Of a stretch of 64,000 nucleotides of DNA, positions 26,228 through 35,356 are shown in pieces. The notes under the pieces were generated by a model that was not told the origin of the DNA, ran no database searches, and saw only the letters and a program-made list of their open reading frames with translations. Numbering within the stretch: the stretch's first letter is position 1; each line of letters starts with the position of its first letter. The DNA is taken from the NCBI RefSeq assembly GCF_047462415.1, contig NZ_JANSJE010000017.1, forward strand, positions 3,960 through 67,959, read 5' to 3'. The position numbers and the translations under genes are program-made. The stretch is from Thermostichus sp047462415 (GTDB taxonomy: Bacteria; Cyanobacteriota; Cyanobacteriia; Thermostichales; Thermostichaceae).

Positions 26228-27601
26228 TTACTTGCCAGATTGCAGGATCCGCGGCGGACTTTCACTGCGGTACACCTTGGCCCCGACATCGCGCAGCTTT
26301 TTGTCGATGGCCTCGTAGCCGCGATCGATGTAGTGGAGCCCGTGGATCGTAGAGCAGCCTTCAGCCGCCAGGCCGGCCAACACCAAGGCTGCCCCCGCCC
26401 GCAAGTCCGTAGCCACCACCGGCGCCCCCGACAGCGACGGCACCCCCCGGATCAGGGCCACCCGGTTCTTCAAACGAATGTCCGCCCCCATGCGATTGAG
26501 CTCGGGAATGTGGTGCATGCGGTTTTCAAACACCGTCTCCTCGATGGTGCAACTGCCCTCGCTCAGGGCGGCCAAGGCCATGATCGGCGCCTGCACATCG
26601 GTGGGAAAACCCGGATAGGGCAGCGTTTGAATATCGGTCGCCTGGCAGAGCCAGCCCGAACTGAGCTGAGCCGGGGCAATGCGCAGCCGGTTGGGGCCTT
26701 CTTCTTCGACCCGCAGCCCCATGTCACGCAGCTTGGCGATCACCGCCCGCAAGTGATCGGGAATAACAGGGCCAACCGTGAGGTGAGAGCGGGTAATGGC
26801 CCCGGCAATAAGATAAGTGCTGGCCTCGATGCGGTCGGGAATAACCGTGTACTCGGTTCCATGCAAGCGGGGCACCCCCACCACCACAACCGTGTTAGTG
26901 CCAACACCGCGAATGCGCGCCCCCATCGCCTGACAAAAACGGGCCAAATCCGCCACTTCTGGCTCTTGGGCGGCATTTTCGATGACCGTTTCCCCATCCG
27001 CCAGCGTAGCGGCCATCATCAGGGTTTCAGTAGCGCCGACGCTGGGATAGTCCAGGTAGATGCGGGTTCCCACCAGCCTACGGGCATAGGCATGAACAAC
27101 CCCATGTTCGATTTGCACGGTCGCCCCCAGCGCCTGCAGGCCCCGCACGTGCAGATCCACTGGACGGGAGCCAATGGCACAGCCGCCCGGCAGGGGAACT
27201 CTGGCTACCCCCAACCGCGCCAACAGGGGCCCGATGATGAAAAAGCTGGCCCGCAACTGGCTGACCAATTCATAGGGAGCTTGGGAAGTTTTGAGGGAGC
27301 TGGCATCCAGGTCGAGGGTATTGCCCACATGGGACACTTTAACCCCCAGGGTGGTCAGGATCTGCCCCATGCGTTCAATGTCCAGCAGACGCGGCACGTT
27401 GTGAATTCGGCAAGCCTCAGGAGCCAAAAGGGATCCGGCCATAATCGCCAAGGCAGAGTTTTTCGCCCCGCCAATGGGAATGTGGCCGCTCAAGGGCTGC
27501 TTGCCAGTTATCTGCAGCACTGGCCCCATCATTTCGGGTGAGGGTGTAACTAAGGATTCCACCCTGCTGACGTGCTGGAACTCTGCCGTGAATTCTCCCA
27601 A
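26228..27601 (-). CDS. murA: UDP-N-acetylglucosamine 1-carboxyvinyltransferase
   Basis: MurA transfers enolpyruvate from PEP to UDP-GlcNAc, the first committed step of peptidoglycan synthesis. The product has the two-domain EPSP-synthase fold: LQITGKQPLSGHIPIGGAKNSALAIM at the start, the active-site loop PLPGGCAIGSRPVDLH with Cys141 (the fosfomycin target), and VIPDRIEASTYLIAGAI, GFPTDVQAPIMALA and ENRMHHIPELNRMGADI. All key residues are present. The start is TTG 27601, with a strong GAGGAGG four bases upstream; this adds about 24 residues before the family-typical start at the MM pair. Confidence 0.96.
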   Translation of the reverse strand: MGEFTAEFQHVSRVESLVTPSPEMMGPVLQITGKQPLSGHIPIGGAKNSALAIMAGSLLAPEACRIHNVPRLLDIERMGQILTTLGVKVSHVGNTLDLDASSLKTSQAPYELVSQLRASFFIIGPLLARLGVARVPLPGGCAIGSRPVDLHVRGLQALGATVQIEHGVVHAYARRLVGTRIYLDYPSVGATETLMMAATLADGETVIENAAQEPEVADLARFCQAMGARIRGVGTNTVVVVGVPRLHGTEYTVIPDRIEASTYLIAGAITRSHLTVGPVIPDHLRAVIAKLRDMGLRVEEEGPNRLRIAPAQLSSGWLCQATDIQTLPYPGFPTDVQAPIMALAALSEGSCTIEETVFENRMHHIPELNRMGADIRLKNRVALIRGVPSLSGAPVVATDLRAGAALVLAGLAAEGCSTIHGLHYIDRGYEAIDKKLRDVGAKVYRSESPPRILQSGK

Positions 27602-27983
27602 TCTTCCTCCTCAGCCACAGAAAATATAGAGCACACAAGCAAGCCTCTTCCGGGAAATACTCTGGAGAGAGAAGCAGCCAAAAGGGCAACCAGAAACTTG
27701 GTAGAGGAAGGAAGAGAAGTTCTGCCCCTATCTTACCCAAGTTCCTCAGTTTGCGGCAGCAGTTGGGGCAACTCGGCCAAAGAATCCTATTCCGCCGGCG
27801 CCAACAGAATCCAAGCCCCATCTGGAAGTGCCCTACGTTACGCCGAAAGAAGCAGACCGGTCTCCGCACATCCCCAAAAAAGATGCCCCATGTTAGATAT
27901 AGACTCCTACTGGGTTGGGCCCAGCAGCCAGAAGCAGTATGATACTCGTGAGAAATGCTTGCAATAGCCATAGGAGACAGTCG
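27602..27983. other. Intergenic region between divergent murA and DUF3386
   Basis: About 380 bases without a convincing gene. The only structured signal I see is a probable promoter for the DUF3386 gene at 27915-27943. The rest is purine-rich near murA, with no recognisable repeat or RNA. Confidence 0.5.
27915..27943 (+). promoter_or_regulatory. Candidate promoter of the DUF3386 gene
   Basis: TTGGGC (27915-27920) and TATGAT (27938-27943) are separated by 17 bases. The -10 box matches the consensus at five of six positions and the -35 at three. Transcription would begin near 27950, giving a leader of about 35 bases before the ATG at 27984, which has TAGGAGA upstream. Confidence 0.45.
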
Positions 27984-28637
27984 ATGATCACCACTCAAGT
28001 CTCTGCCCAAGAGTTGTTTCGGGCCGCCTATGAAAATCGCTACACCTGGGATCCCGCTTTCCCGGGCTATAGCGCCGAGGTCACTTACTGGGATGGGGAG
28101 CGCACTTTTGTGGGGCAGGTGCGAGTGGGGGCAGACCTAAAGGCCACCGTTACGGGCGTGGAGGATGAGGAAGCCCGGAAAGCCATTCACAATCAACTTT
28201 GGGAAATTGCCATTCACCGGGTGCGCCGCAGCTTTGCCGAGACCCACGGGAACAACACTTTCCGCTATGGGCAGACCCTACCCGATGGCACCGTGGAGAT
28301 CCTGGTGGGGGGCAAAGCCGAAGGGGATCGCTACCACGTGCGCGACAACCAAGTAACCCTGGTGCATCGGCATATTCATGGGGTGGTGGTGACCATCCAC
28401 ACCTTCAGCAGCCACGACACGGGCGAAGGCTACCTCTCTCACCGCTACGATTCCGTCTATCACGATCCCCAAACGGGTGAGCAAAAGGGCGGGCGCAGCC
28501 AATTTGAGGATCTCTACACCAAAGTCGGCAAGTACTACATCCTCTCGGAGCGACGCATTCAAACAGAGACGGAAACCGGCCCTGTGGAAAAGCGCTTTAC
28601 CTTCCGCAACTTGGCGTTGCTGGATGCCGGGGCTTAA
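27984..28637 (+). CDS. DUF3386 family protein
   Basis: A soluble 217-residue protein matching the cyanobacterial DUF3386 family: the start SAQELFRAAYENRYTWDP.FPGY, the strand YWDGERTFVGQVRV, then VHRHIHGVVVTIHTFSSHDT and the end YYILSERRIQTET. The composition suggests a beta-barrel-like fold rich in His and Tyr. No catalytic motif is recognisable, and family function is unknown. A clear promoter candidate and Shine-Dalgarno sequence precede it, so it appears to be a single-gene unit. Confidence 0.78.
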   Translation: MITTQVSAQELFRAAYENRYTWDPAFPGYSAEVTYWDGERTFVGQVRVGADLKATVTGVEDEEARKAIHNQLWEIAIHRVRRSFAETHGNNTFRYGQTLPDGTVEILVGGKAEGDRYHVRDNQVTLVHRHIHGVVVTIHTFSSHDTGEGYLSHRYDSVYHDPQTGEQKGGRSQFEDLYTKVGKYYILSERRIQTETETGPVEKRFTFRNLALLDAGA

Positions 28638-28759
28638 TTGGCCAAACGCCAACGCAAAACCCGATAATCATGAACTTTATGGCAGCAACGACCTCCTCAG
28701 TTAGAATTAGAAAGGGAGCCTGAGCTATGCTTTGAATATTCTCCCGCCTACACTTTGGC

Positions 28760-30028
28760 ATGAACAACCCTGCGGCAAAGCCCGACCCAGATTCCAAAGC
28801 CCCTACCGAGGTTCCCGAACTGATTCTCCGCCCCGCTCAACTGGGGGATCTGGAGGCGGTGGAGGAGATTTTGGCGCAAGCTTTTGATGAAGAGTACAGC
28901 AGCCGCTCGGTGGACATTCGTCGCCAAGTGCGGCGGTTACGGCAGTGGTATGGCCCCCTGAAAACCTTGAGCCTGTTTCCCAACCGTTTTCAGCACATGT
29001 TTACGGTACATGTGGCGGAGCTGGAAGGCAAAATCCAGGGGGTCATTCAAGTTTCTCCCTTTAACCATTCCCGCAGCACCTGGCGGGTGGATCACATTGC
29101 GGTGGCGCCTTCGGCCCAGCGGCAGGGAATCGGGTCTAAGTTGCTCAGGCACTGCACGGAGCACTTTCGCGAGGCCCACACCTGGATTTTGGAGGTGAAC
29201 ATCCACAATAAGGGGGCAATGGCCCTCTACCGACACAACGGCTTCCAGCCCTTGGCTCAGATCACCTATTGGTCGATCCCGGCGGAGATTCTGGCTGCTC
29301 TCAGCCGGCACGAGGCCAAGTTGCCCAACCTGGTGCCGGTGACCAACCGCGATGCCTACGCCATCTATCAACTGGATACGGGATCCATGCCGGCCACTGT
29401 GCGCCAGGTGTACGACCGCGACGTGAGCGACTTCCGCACCAGCCCACTGGAGTGGCTTTTGGAACGGGCCAAGTGTGCCATCAGCCAAACGGAACGGGTG
29501 GAGATGTGTGTCTATGAGCCCGAGCGGAAAACCGCCATTGGCTATTTCAACCTCAAGTTGGATCGGACGGGGCAGCAGCCGCACGTGGCCAAACTCACAG
29601 TTCACCCTGCCTATACCTGGCTCTATCCTGAGCTCATGGCCAAGATGGCCCAGCTCACCCAAGCTTATCCCCCGCAGGCTTTGGCCTTGGCTTCCACCGA
29701 TTACCAACCGGAGCGGGAGGAGTTTTTGCTCAAGCTGGGCGCCCAGGATGTGGAGCGGACGCTGCTGATGTCGCGCTCGGTGTGGCATAAGGTGCGGGAA
29801 GTCCGCTCCCCTTGGTATAGCGAGTATCTCGCTCTGGTGCTCCAAAAATTGCCGGTGAAGCAGCCGGTGCCAGAACGCTTTGAGGGGCTGGCGGAGGGCT
29901 GGCTGGAACATCCCTTTCATTCTCTTCACCCAACTGTGCCGGATCCCAATGCCGTTCGCGCTACTCAGCCGGAGTCCTCACCGGGGTGCGCCAGAGACTC
30001 GCAATCAGAGGCTCCTCCCCCTCCCTAG
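28760..30028 (+). CDS. GNAT family N-acetyltransferase with C-terminal extension
   Basis: A 422-residue protein with a GNAT domain in residues 20-180: LILRPAQLGDLEAVEEILAQAF at the start and the acetyl-CoA binding loop DHIAVAPSAQRQGIGSKLLRH (Q/R-x-x-G-x-G/A type), followed by LEVNIHNKGAMALYRHNGF. The C-terminal 200 residues may be a second, degenerate GNAT-like half (AIGYFNLKLDRTGQQPHVAKLTVHP), since its strand pattern is similar, but it lacks the loop. The substrate is unknown. The last 40 residues are Pro/Ser-rich and probably disordered. It ends 23 bases before the PPOX gene, suggesting an operon. Confidence 0.82.
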   Translation: MNNPAAKPDPDSKAPTEVPELILRPAQLGDLEAVEEILAQAFDEEYSSRSVDIRRQVRRLRQWYGPLKTLSLFPNRFQHMFTVHVAELEGKIQGVIQVSPFNHSRSTWRVDHIAVAPSAQRQGIGSKLLRHCTEHFREAHTWILEVNIHNKGAMALYRHNGFQPLAQITYWSIPAEILAALSRHEAKLPNLVPVTNRDAYAIYQLDTGSMPATVRQVYDRDVSDFRTSPLEWLLERAKCAISQTERVEMCVYEPERKTAIGYFNLKLDRTGQQPHVAKLTVHPAYTWLYPELMAKMAQLTQAYPPQALALASTDYQPEREEFLLKLGAQDVERTLLMSRSVWHKVREVRSPWYSEYLALVLQKLPVKQPVPERFEGLAEGWLEHPFHSLHPTVPDPNAVRATQPESSPGCARDSQSEAPPPP

Positions 30029-30051
30029 TTGAAGTCTTGGCTGGCACCCCC

Positions 30052-30657
30052 ATGAACCCGTTAGCCAGGGATCCCTCTTGGCGGATGTTGCTCCAGGCGG
30101 CCCTGCACCGCAACCGCAGCGATCCCGGTGTACGCTATTTGCAACTGGCTACAGTGGATCCCCAGGGGCATCCGCGTAACCGCACGGTGGTCTTCCGGGG
30201 ATTTTTGCGGGACACCGACCGCATCCAGTTGGCGGTGGACAGCCGCAGCGAGAAGCTTTGCCAGATCGCCCACTGCCCGCTGGCTCAGATCTGCTGGTAT
30301 TTCAGCAAGACGCGCGAGCAATTTCGCATTGCCGGCACTCTGGAGGCCATCACCGCCGATTATCCGGATCCTGAAGCGCAGCAGCAGCGGCAGCAGTTGT
30401 GGCAACAGATCTCGGAAAAAGGACGGCTCCTCTGGTTTTGGCCGGAACCCAAGGGGCCTCTTGCCGCGCCCGAGGCTTTTGTTCAAAAGTTGCCGCCAGA
30501 GAAAGCTTCATGGCCGCCTCCGACTTTTGTGGTGCTCCTGTTGCAGCCGACTGAGGTCGATCACCTGCAGCTCAAGGGGGATTCGATCTATCCCCAACGG
30601 CGAACGGTGTACGAGCGCAAGCTGCAAGGCTGGCAATGCCGAGCGGTCAACCCCTAG
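30052..30657 (+). CDS. PPOX-type FMN-dependent flavoprotein (pyridoxamine phosphate oxidase family)
   Basis: A 201-residue split-barrel flavoprotein related to pyridoxamine 5'-phosphate oxidase: YLQLATVDPQGHPRNRTVVFRGF (FMN contacts), then DSRSEKLCQIAHCPLAQICWYF, REQFRIAGTLEAI, and the C-terminal RRTVYERKLQGWQCRAVNP. The sequence fits the cyanobacterial Npun_F5749-like group and not true PdxH, so a role in B6 metabolism should not be assumed. ATG 30052 is chosen; the frame is open from GTG 29986, which would overlap the upstream gene. Confidence 0.82.
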   Translation: MNPLARDPSWRMLLQAALHRNRSDPGVRYLQLATVDPQGHPRNRTVVFRGFLRDTDRIQLAVDSRSEKLCQIAHCPLAQICWYFSKTREQFRIAGTLEAITADYPDPEAQQQRQQLWQQISEKGRLLWFWPEPKGPLAAPEAFVQKLPPEKASWPPPTFVVLLLQPTEVDHLQLKGDSIYPQRRTVYERKLQGWQCRAVNP

Positions 30658-30939
30658 AAGGGATCCCAGCCGGTTTCAAGCTGGCGCGGGGCAGCGCCTT
30701 TCGAGAGAATGTTGAAATCTTGAAGAGAATTAAGAGAATGAAGGTGTTAACGTAGCTGAACAATCGTCCTGTTCCGTGCCCACCCCACCGACGCTGTGAG
30801 GGTGGCCGCTCGGGTTTTTCTCCATCTGGTATGTAGCATTCCTGGTTGCGGTAATCTGATGTTCGCCTTGATCCCCTCATTTCCTGACCGCATTGCCCAA
30901 GCTGTTGCCGCTCTTCTTGCCGGCGGGCCGTCGGTGAAC

Positions 30940-31443
30940 ATGACTGCGAAAGGCAAGGGATCCCTGTTTTTAGCTGCCGCCTTGTTTGGGGTGAGCGTTG
31001 CCGTGCAGGGGTTGAGAGCACAAACTCTGGGGAGACCGACGCCGGAAGCTCTAGAAGACTCGGTTGAGGGGAATGTTGCTCCTGTTCTGCTTGCAGAAGC
31101 GGCCTCACCCTCGCAGACCGGCCCCACCTCTGCCCGCACAGGCTCCTTTCGTGTTGGCAACCGCACCCCCCATCCGGTGCGGGTGGTGATCTTGATGCGC
31201 AGCGGCGGGCGGCTGCTCAACCCAGAAACGGCCCACTGGGATTTTGCGCCCGGAGAAGGCGGTAGCGAAGGATTGGTGCTGAGCTTGGGGGAAGAGCCGC
31301 TGCAGATCGGCCCCGGAGACATTGTGGTGGCTTTTGTCCTCGATGGAACCCGCCGCTACTGGGGGCCGAACGTGGTGGGAGAGTCTCTGGCCCCGTTTTG
31401 GAATGAGGAGAGCGGCTCCTGGTCGATGATCCTGCAGCCTTAG
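30940..31443 (+). CDS. Exported protein of unknown function
   Basis: A protein of 167 residues that I do not recognise. Starting at ATG 30940 it begins with a good signal peptide (KGKGSLFLAAALFGVSVAVQGLRAQ). A low-complexity linker rich in Ala, Glu, Pro and Ser follows. Then comes a compact beta-rich domain: FRVGNRTPHPVRVVILMRSG, WDFAPGEGGSEGLVLSL and GDIVVAFVLDGTRRYWGPNVVGES. The Asn-Arg-Thr-Pro-His-Pro-Val-Arg phrase suggests an immunoglobulin-like periplasmic domain. Earlier in-frame starts exist at 30796 and 30859. It stands alone, convergent with folD. Confidence 0.65.
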   Translation: MTAKGKGSLFLAAALFGVSVAVQGLRAQTLGRPTPEALEDSVEGNVAPVLLAEAASPSQTGPTSARTGSFRVGNRTPHPVRVVILMRSGGRLLNPETAHWDFAPGEGGSEGLVLSLGEEPLQIGPGDIVVAFVLDGTRRYWGPNVVGESLAPFWNEESGSWSMILQP

Positions 31444-31456
31444 GGCAGTCTCCAAG

Positions 31457-32326
31457 CTACAGGTGGCTGCGCAGTTTGTAGCTCTCTAGGGTGTTGGCCA
31501 GCAGCATCGCTACCGTCATGGGTCCCACACCACCCGGCACGGGCGTGATGGCGGCGGCCCACTCCTTGACTGCCGCGTAATCCACATCTCCCACCAATTG
31601 CTCAGATCCGTCGGGGCCCTGGATACGGTTGATGCCTACATCGACGACCACGGCTCCCGGTTTTACCATCTCTGCCTTGAGCAAGTGGGGGCGACCGACG
31701 GCCATCACCACAATGTCGGCGGCGCGGGTTACTTCGGCTAAGTCGGGGGTGCGGGAATGGGCCAGGGTAACGGTGGCATCGGCAGCCAACAACATCAGGC
31801 TCAGGGGCTTGCCCACCAGGATGCTGCGACCGACCACCACCGCCTTTCGTCCGGCAATCGGGATCCCTTCCGCTTGCAACAGGCGCATCACGCCCAGGGG
31901 GGTACAACTGCGCAGGCCGGGCTCGCCGCGCAGCAGCCGGCCCAGGTTGAGGGGGTGAAGCCCGTCCACGTCTTTGTCGGGGTCGATGGCCAGAAGGGGC
32001 GGGATGGGATCCCAGCCGGGGGGTAAGGGCAGTTGCACGAGGATGCCATCGACGCGCTCGTCCTGGTTGAGTTGGGCGATGGCGTCGAGCAGGTGGGCGG
32101 GGGAGTCTTGGGCGGAAAAATGGCGGCCAAAGGAGGCGATGCCCACCCGCTCACAGGCCCGCTCTTTGCCGCGCACGTAAGCTGCACTGGCGGGATCCTC
32201 CCCAACCCGCAGCACCGCCAATCCCGGCGGACGCCCCACCCGCGGCAGCCAAGCTTGCACTTGGGCGGCCATCTCCGCTTGCAGGCGGGCGGCCAAGGCT
32301 TTGCCATCCAAGATCTTGGCGGACAT
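31457..32326 (-). CDS. folD: Bifunctional methylene-THF dehydrogenase / cyclohydrolase
   Basis: FolD interconverts 5,10-methylene-, 5,10-methenyl- and 10-formyl-tetrahydrofolate, using NADP. The 289-residue protein has the catalytic Tyr and Lys in AAYVRGKERAC, the signature ILVQLPLPPG, the DVDGLHPLNLGRL loop, the CTPLGVMRLL motif, the dinucleotide-binding VVVGRSILVGKPLSLMLL and the terminal PVPGGVGPMTVAMLLANT. All active-site elements are intact. ATG 32326 gives the standard length. It is on the same strand as xseA-xseB, 144 bases downstream of xseB. Confidence 0.97.
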   Translation of the reverse strand: MSAKILDGKALAARLQAEMAAQVQAWLPRVGRPPGLAVLRVGEDPASAAYVRGKERACERVGIASFGRHFSAQDSPAHLLDAIAQLNQDERVDGILVQLPLPPGWDPIPPLLAIDPDKDVDGLHPLNLGRLLRGEPGLRSCTPLGVMRLLQAEGIPIAGRKAVVVGRSILVGKPLSLMLLAADATVTLAHSRTPDLAEVTRAADIVVMAVGRPHLLKAEMVKPGAVVVDVGINRIQGPDGSEQLVGDVDYAAVKEWAAAITPVPGGVGPMTVAMLLANTLESYKLRSHL

Positions 32327-32470
32327 AGAGGGCGCCCCAAGAGATCTTGACAACTTGACCATCTTCAGGGGCGCCGCCCCCTTCGTCAAGTCTTGCCGCC
32401 GTTGAGCAACAGCAGCAGGGGCACCTGGGGCCTTTGCCCAGTTTTTTGGGCTGCCCCATTCCCCCCGGCT

Positions 32471-32707
32471 CTAGAACTCGCGCGACTCTTCTTCGCCGGG
32501 CCCTAACTCCTCAATGAGGATCTCCACCTGCTGCCGCTTTTCCTCCAAAAACTGGGCGCAGCGCTTTAGGGTCTGGGCGGCCTGCTGGAAGCGCTCCACC
32601 ACCTCTGCCAGATCCAGCTCTCCCGATTCGATCTGGGCGATCAGACTTTCCACTTCGGCGATGGCTGCTTCGTAGCGCCAGGGATCCTCACGTTTGCGGC
32701 GGCTCAT
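32471..32707 (-). CDS. xseB: Exodeoxyribonuclease VII small subunit
   Basis: A 78-residue helical protein that binds the XseA large subunit in several copies and is needed for exonuclease VII activity. The XseB signature is clear: WRYEAAIAEVESLIAQIESG, ELDLAEVVERFQQA and LKRCAQFLEEKRQQVEIL. The C-terminus is acidic (ELGPGEEESREF). Its start overlaps the end of xseA by 20 bases, showing translational coupling and balanced expression. Confidence 0.95.
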   Translation of the reverse strand: MSRRKREDPWRYEAAIAEVESLIAQIESGELDLAEVVERFQQAAQTLKRCAQFLEEKRQQVEILIEELGPGEEESREF

Positions 32708-33989
32708 GGCTCTCCTCCACTCGGGCCCAGAGGCTTCCCGAGGCCAGTTGTATCCTCAGCCGGGTCTGCAGCGGTAGGTGGTGGGTGCGAACCAGGGATC
32801 CCCGTTCGTCCCGCACCAGGGCATAGCCCCGCCTGAGGACGGCGGTAGGGTCGAGGGCTTGCAGGTGCTCCTGGAGGGCCTGTTGGCGCTGTTGGTGATG
32901 GTGAAAGCGGTGGCGCACCGCCTGCACTAGGCGCTGCTGCCGTTGGGTCAAGCGCTCCTGCGCCTGTTGCAGCAGCCGCTCCGGATGGATTTGGGCGAGA
33001 TGGCGCTGGGTGTGCTGGAAGCGCCGCTGTGCCCTCTCCAAAGCCTGCAGCGTGCGTTCGATCAACTTCTGGCGCAACTGGGATCCCTGGCGCTGCAATT
33101 CCCGCAGATCGGGCACGATCCGCTCGGCCGCCGCTGTGGGGGTGTGGGCCGCGTAGTCGGCCGCGTAGTCCGCCAAGGTCTCGTCCCGCTGGTGGCCGAT
33201 CCCAGTCACCACCGGAATAGGGCACTCGGCAATGGCTCGCACCACCCGCTCATCGTTAAAGCAAGCCAAATCCTCGCCGGATCCACCCCCCCGGGCAATC
33301 AGCAGCACTTCCGCCCGCCCATCCTGTTCCACCCGGCGAATGGCCCGCACGATCGACGCGGGGGCCGCTTCCCCTTGCACCTGGGCCGGCGAAAACAGCA
33401 CCCGCAGCCCGGGGTAGCGCTGGTTGAGGGTGCGGCGGATATCGCCCCAGCCGGCGGCGTCGGGAGAGCTGACGACGGCAATGCACTGAGGGTGGGTAGG
33501 TAGAGGCCGCTGGTTGTCGAACAGGCCCTCGGCAGCCAGGCGGGCCTTGAGCTGCTGCAAGCGCCACGCCAACAGCCCCTCGCCCGCCGGCAGCAGTTGC
33601 CAGATAACAAGGCGGTAGTAGCTGCCGCCGCTGTAGATGCCGATTTGCCCCAGCGCAAGCACCTGTTGACCCACTTCTGGCCAGAAGCTGAGCCGGGAAG
33701 TTTGGCTCCGCCAGATCACCCCCTTGAGGATGTCGCCGCTTTCCGGATCCACCAGGGTCAGAAACAGGTGGCCGTTGCGGTTGCGCTGGCAACTGGAGAC
33801 TTCTCCAACCACCCACAGCCTGGCCAAGTAGGGATCCCCGGCCAGCAGCGACTTCAAGTAGCCGGACACTCCCCCCACCGAGAGGAGAGGGACTTCCTCG
33901 GCAGGAAAGGATTCTGTCCCGAAGTCGAGGCCATCAAAGGCCAGAGCCATTGCTTGCGGATCCAGATCGCGCATACGGCGCTTCCCCAT
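32688..33989 (-). CDS. xseA: Exodeoxyribonuclease VII large subunit
   Basis: A single-strand-specific exonuclease subunit of 433 residues acting in DNA repair. An N-terminal OB fold (LSVGGVSGYLKSLLAG, then LWVVGEVSSCQRNRNGHLFLTL, residues about 36-130) binds DNA. The catalytic domain has CIAVVSSPDAAGWGDIRRTL, IARGGGSGEDLACFNDERVVRA and VVTGIGHQRDETLADYAAD, followed by a long Gln/Arg-rich coiled coil that binds XseB. The last segment (ALDPTAVLRRGYALVRDERG) is the usual terminal repeat. Start ATG 33989; it overlaps xseB at its 3' end. Confidence 0.96.
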   Translation of the reverse strand: MGKRRMRDLDPQAMALAFDGLDFGTESFPAEEVPLLSVGGVSGYLKSLLAGDPYLARLWVVGEVSSCQRNRNGHLFLTLVDPESGDILKGVIWRSQTSRLSFWPEVGQQVLALGQIGIYSGGSYYRLVIWQLLPAGEGLLAWRLQQLKARLAAEGLFDNQRPLPTHPQCIAVVSSPDAAGWGDIRRTLNQRYPGLRVLFSPAQVQGEAAPASIVRAIRRVEQDGRAEVLLIARGGGSGEDLACFNDERVVRAIAECPIPVVTGIGHQRDETLADYAADYAAHTPTAAAERIVPDLRELQRQGSQLRQKLIERTLQALERAQRRFQHTQRHLAQIHPERLLQQAQERLTQRQQRLVQAVRHRFHHHQQRQQALQEHLQALDPTAVLRRGYALVRDERGSLVRTHHLPLQTRLRIQLASGSLWARVEESHEPPQT

Positions 33990-34051
33990 GGGAATGCTCG
34001 GGATCCCATCTAGAATAGGCGACGACAGGACGAGAGAGGAGGTGAGCTGCG

Positions 34052-35182
34052 GTGACCTTCGCCCATTGGCTGGGGCTGGCAGCGCTGCTGGGCCTGTTGG
34101 TTCTGCTCTGGCAGATCCGGCAGATTCTGCTATTGGTGTTTGCGGCCATCGTCTTGGCAGTAGCTTTGGACACCCTGGCTCAGATCCCGCAGCGCTACGG
34201 CTTTCGCCGCGGCCCCTCGCTCCTCATCACCGGCTTGACGGTTCTGGTGGGGGCGATTCTGGTGGGGCTGATCGTAGTGCCTCCCCTGGCGGATCAGTTG
34301 CGGCGGCTGTTTACCGATGGGGTGCCCGCCGGGATCGTGCAGGCGCAGCGGCTATTTGAGAGCCTCATCCTCTCGTTGCCGACGGATATCGAGCTGCCGA
34401 CGCTGCGGGAGTTGGCCAATAGCCTCGTGCCCCAGGCCACTGAGTTGGTGCGCCAGGTGCGGGACTTTTTCTCCCAGTCCTTCACCGCCTTCTTTGCCAC
34501 CCTGCTCAATCTGTTGTTTGTCATCATCCTCACCATCCTGCTGTTGGTGGATCCCCAGGCCTACAGCCGCGCCTTTGTCTCGGTTTTCCCCGCCTTTTAC
34601 CGCCCCCGCGTCCGCTACATCCTCAAGCGCTGCGAGCTGGCCCTGCGAGGGTGGCTGGTGGGGATCCTCTTCACCAGCAGCCTGGTAATGCTGCTGAGCG
34701 GCATTGGGCTGTGGATTTTGGGCGTGCCTTTAACCTTGGCCAATGCCGTGCTGGCGGGACTGTTTAATTTCATCCCCAACATCGGCCCCACCTTGAGCGT
34801 GGTCGCCCCCATGCTGGTGGCCCTCACCGATGCCCCCTGGAAATCGCTGGCGGTGCTGGGGCTCTACATCTTCATCCAACAGTTGGAAAGCAGCGTCTTC
34901 ACCCCCATCGTCATGTCGCGGCAGGTGTCGCTTTTGCCGGCTCTGACTTTGGTGGCCCAAATTACCTCGGCCTTTTTCTTCGGGGTGCTGGGCCTGTTTT
35001 TGGCTGTGCCCTTGGCGGCCATCCTGCAGGTGTGGATCCAAGAGGTGCTGATTCGGGATGTGTTGGATCCTTGGCAGGGATCCCGGACGCTCCCCTTGCT
35101 CAGATTAGAGAGCAGGGCAGACCAGAGCTCCACCCATCTGCCGGACTCCGCCTCGCTACCGCAATCGGCGCCAACAGATTGA
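34052..35182 (+). CDS. AI-2E family transporter (PerM-like)
   Basis: A 376-residue integral membrane protein of the AI-2E/PerM family with about eight hydrophobic segments. The two N-terminal helices (WLGLAALLGLLVLLWQIRQILLLVFAAIVLAVALDTLAQ) are followed by a long soluble stretch (residues 90-155). The conserved C-terminal block is present: LANAVLAGLFNFIPNIGPTL, then YIFIQQLESSVFTPIVMSRQVSLLPALTLVAQI and a final glycine-rich helix pair. Family members have been linked to autoinducer-2 export and to Na+/H+ antiport; substrate here is unknown. GTG 34052 is the start. It is divergent from xseA, 62 bases away. Confidence 0.9.
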   Translation: MTFAHWLGLAALLGLLVLLWQIRQILLLVFAAIVLAVALDTLAQIPQRYGFRRGPSLLITGLTVLVGAILVGLIVVPPLADQLRRLFTDGVPAGIVQAQRLFESLILSLPTDIELPTLRELANSLVPQATELVRQVRDFFSQSFTAFFATLLNLLFVIILTILLLVDPQAYSRAFVSVFPAFYRPRVRYILKRCELALRGWLVGILFTSSLVMLLSGIGLWILGVPLTLANAVLAGLFNFIPNIGPTLSVVAPMLVALTDAPWKSLAVLGLYIFIQQLESSVFTPIVMSRQVSLLPALTLVAQITSAFFFGVLGLFLAVPLAAILQVWIQEVLIRDVLDPWQGSRTLPLLRLESRADQSSTHLPDSASLPQSAPTD

Positions 35183-35356
35183 AGCAACCCAGATGCCTGC
35201 TGCGGACTTTGGCCAGAAAAAATGGGGCTCAGCTCTGGCCGAAACTGTCTTGGCGTAACAAAATATTAAGGGCAGCACTTGCATTGGGATCCCTTGCGGG
35301 GCAGGCTGTTGCTGGCCCACGACCGACATTTGGCAGATATTTAGGGACACATAGCC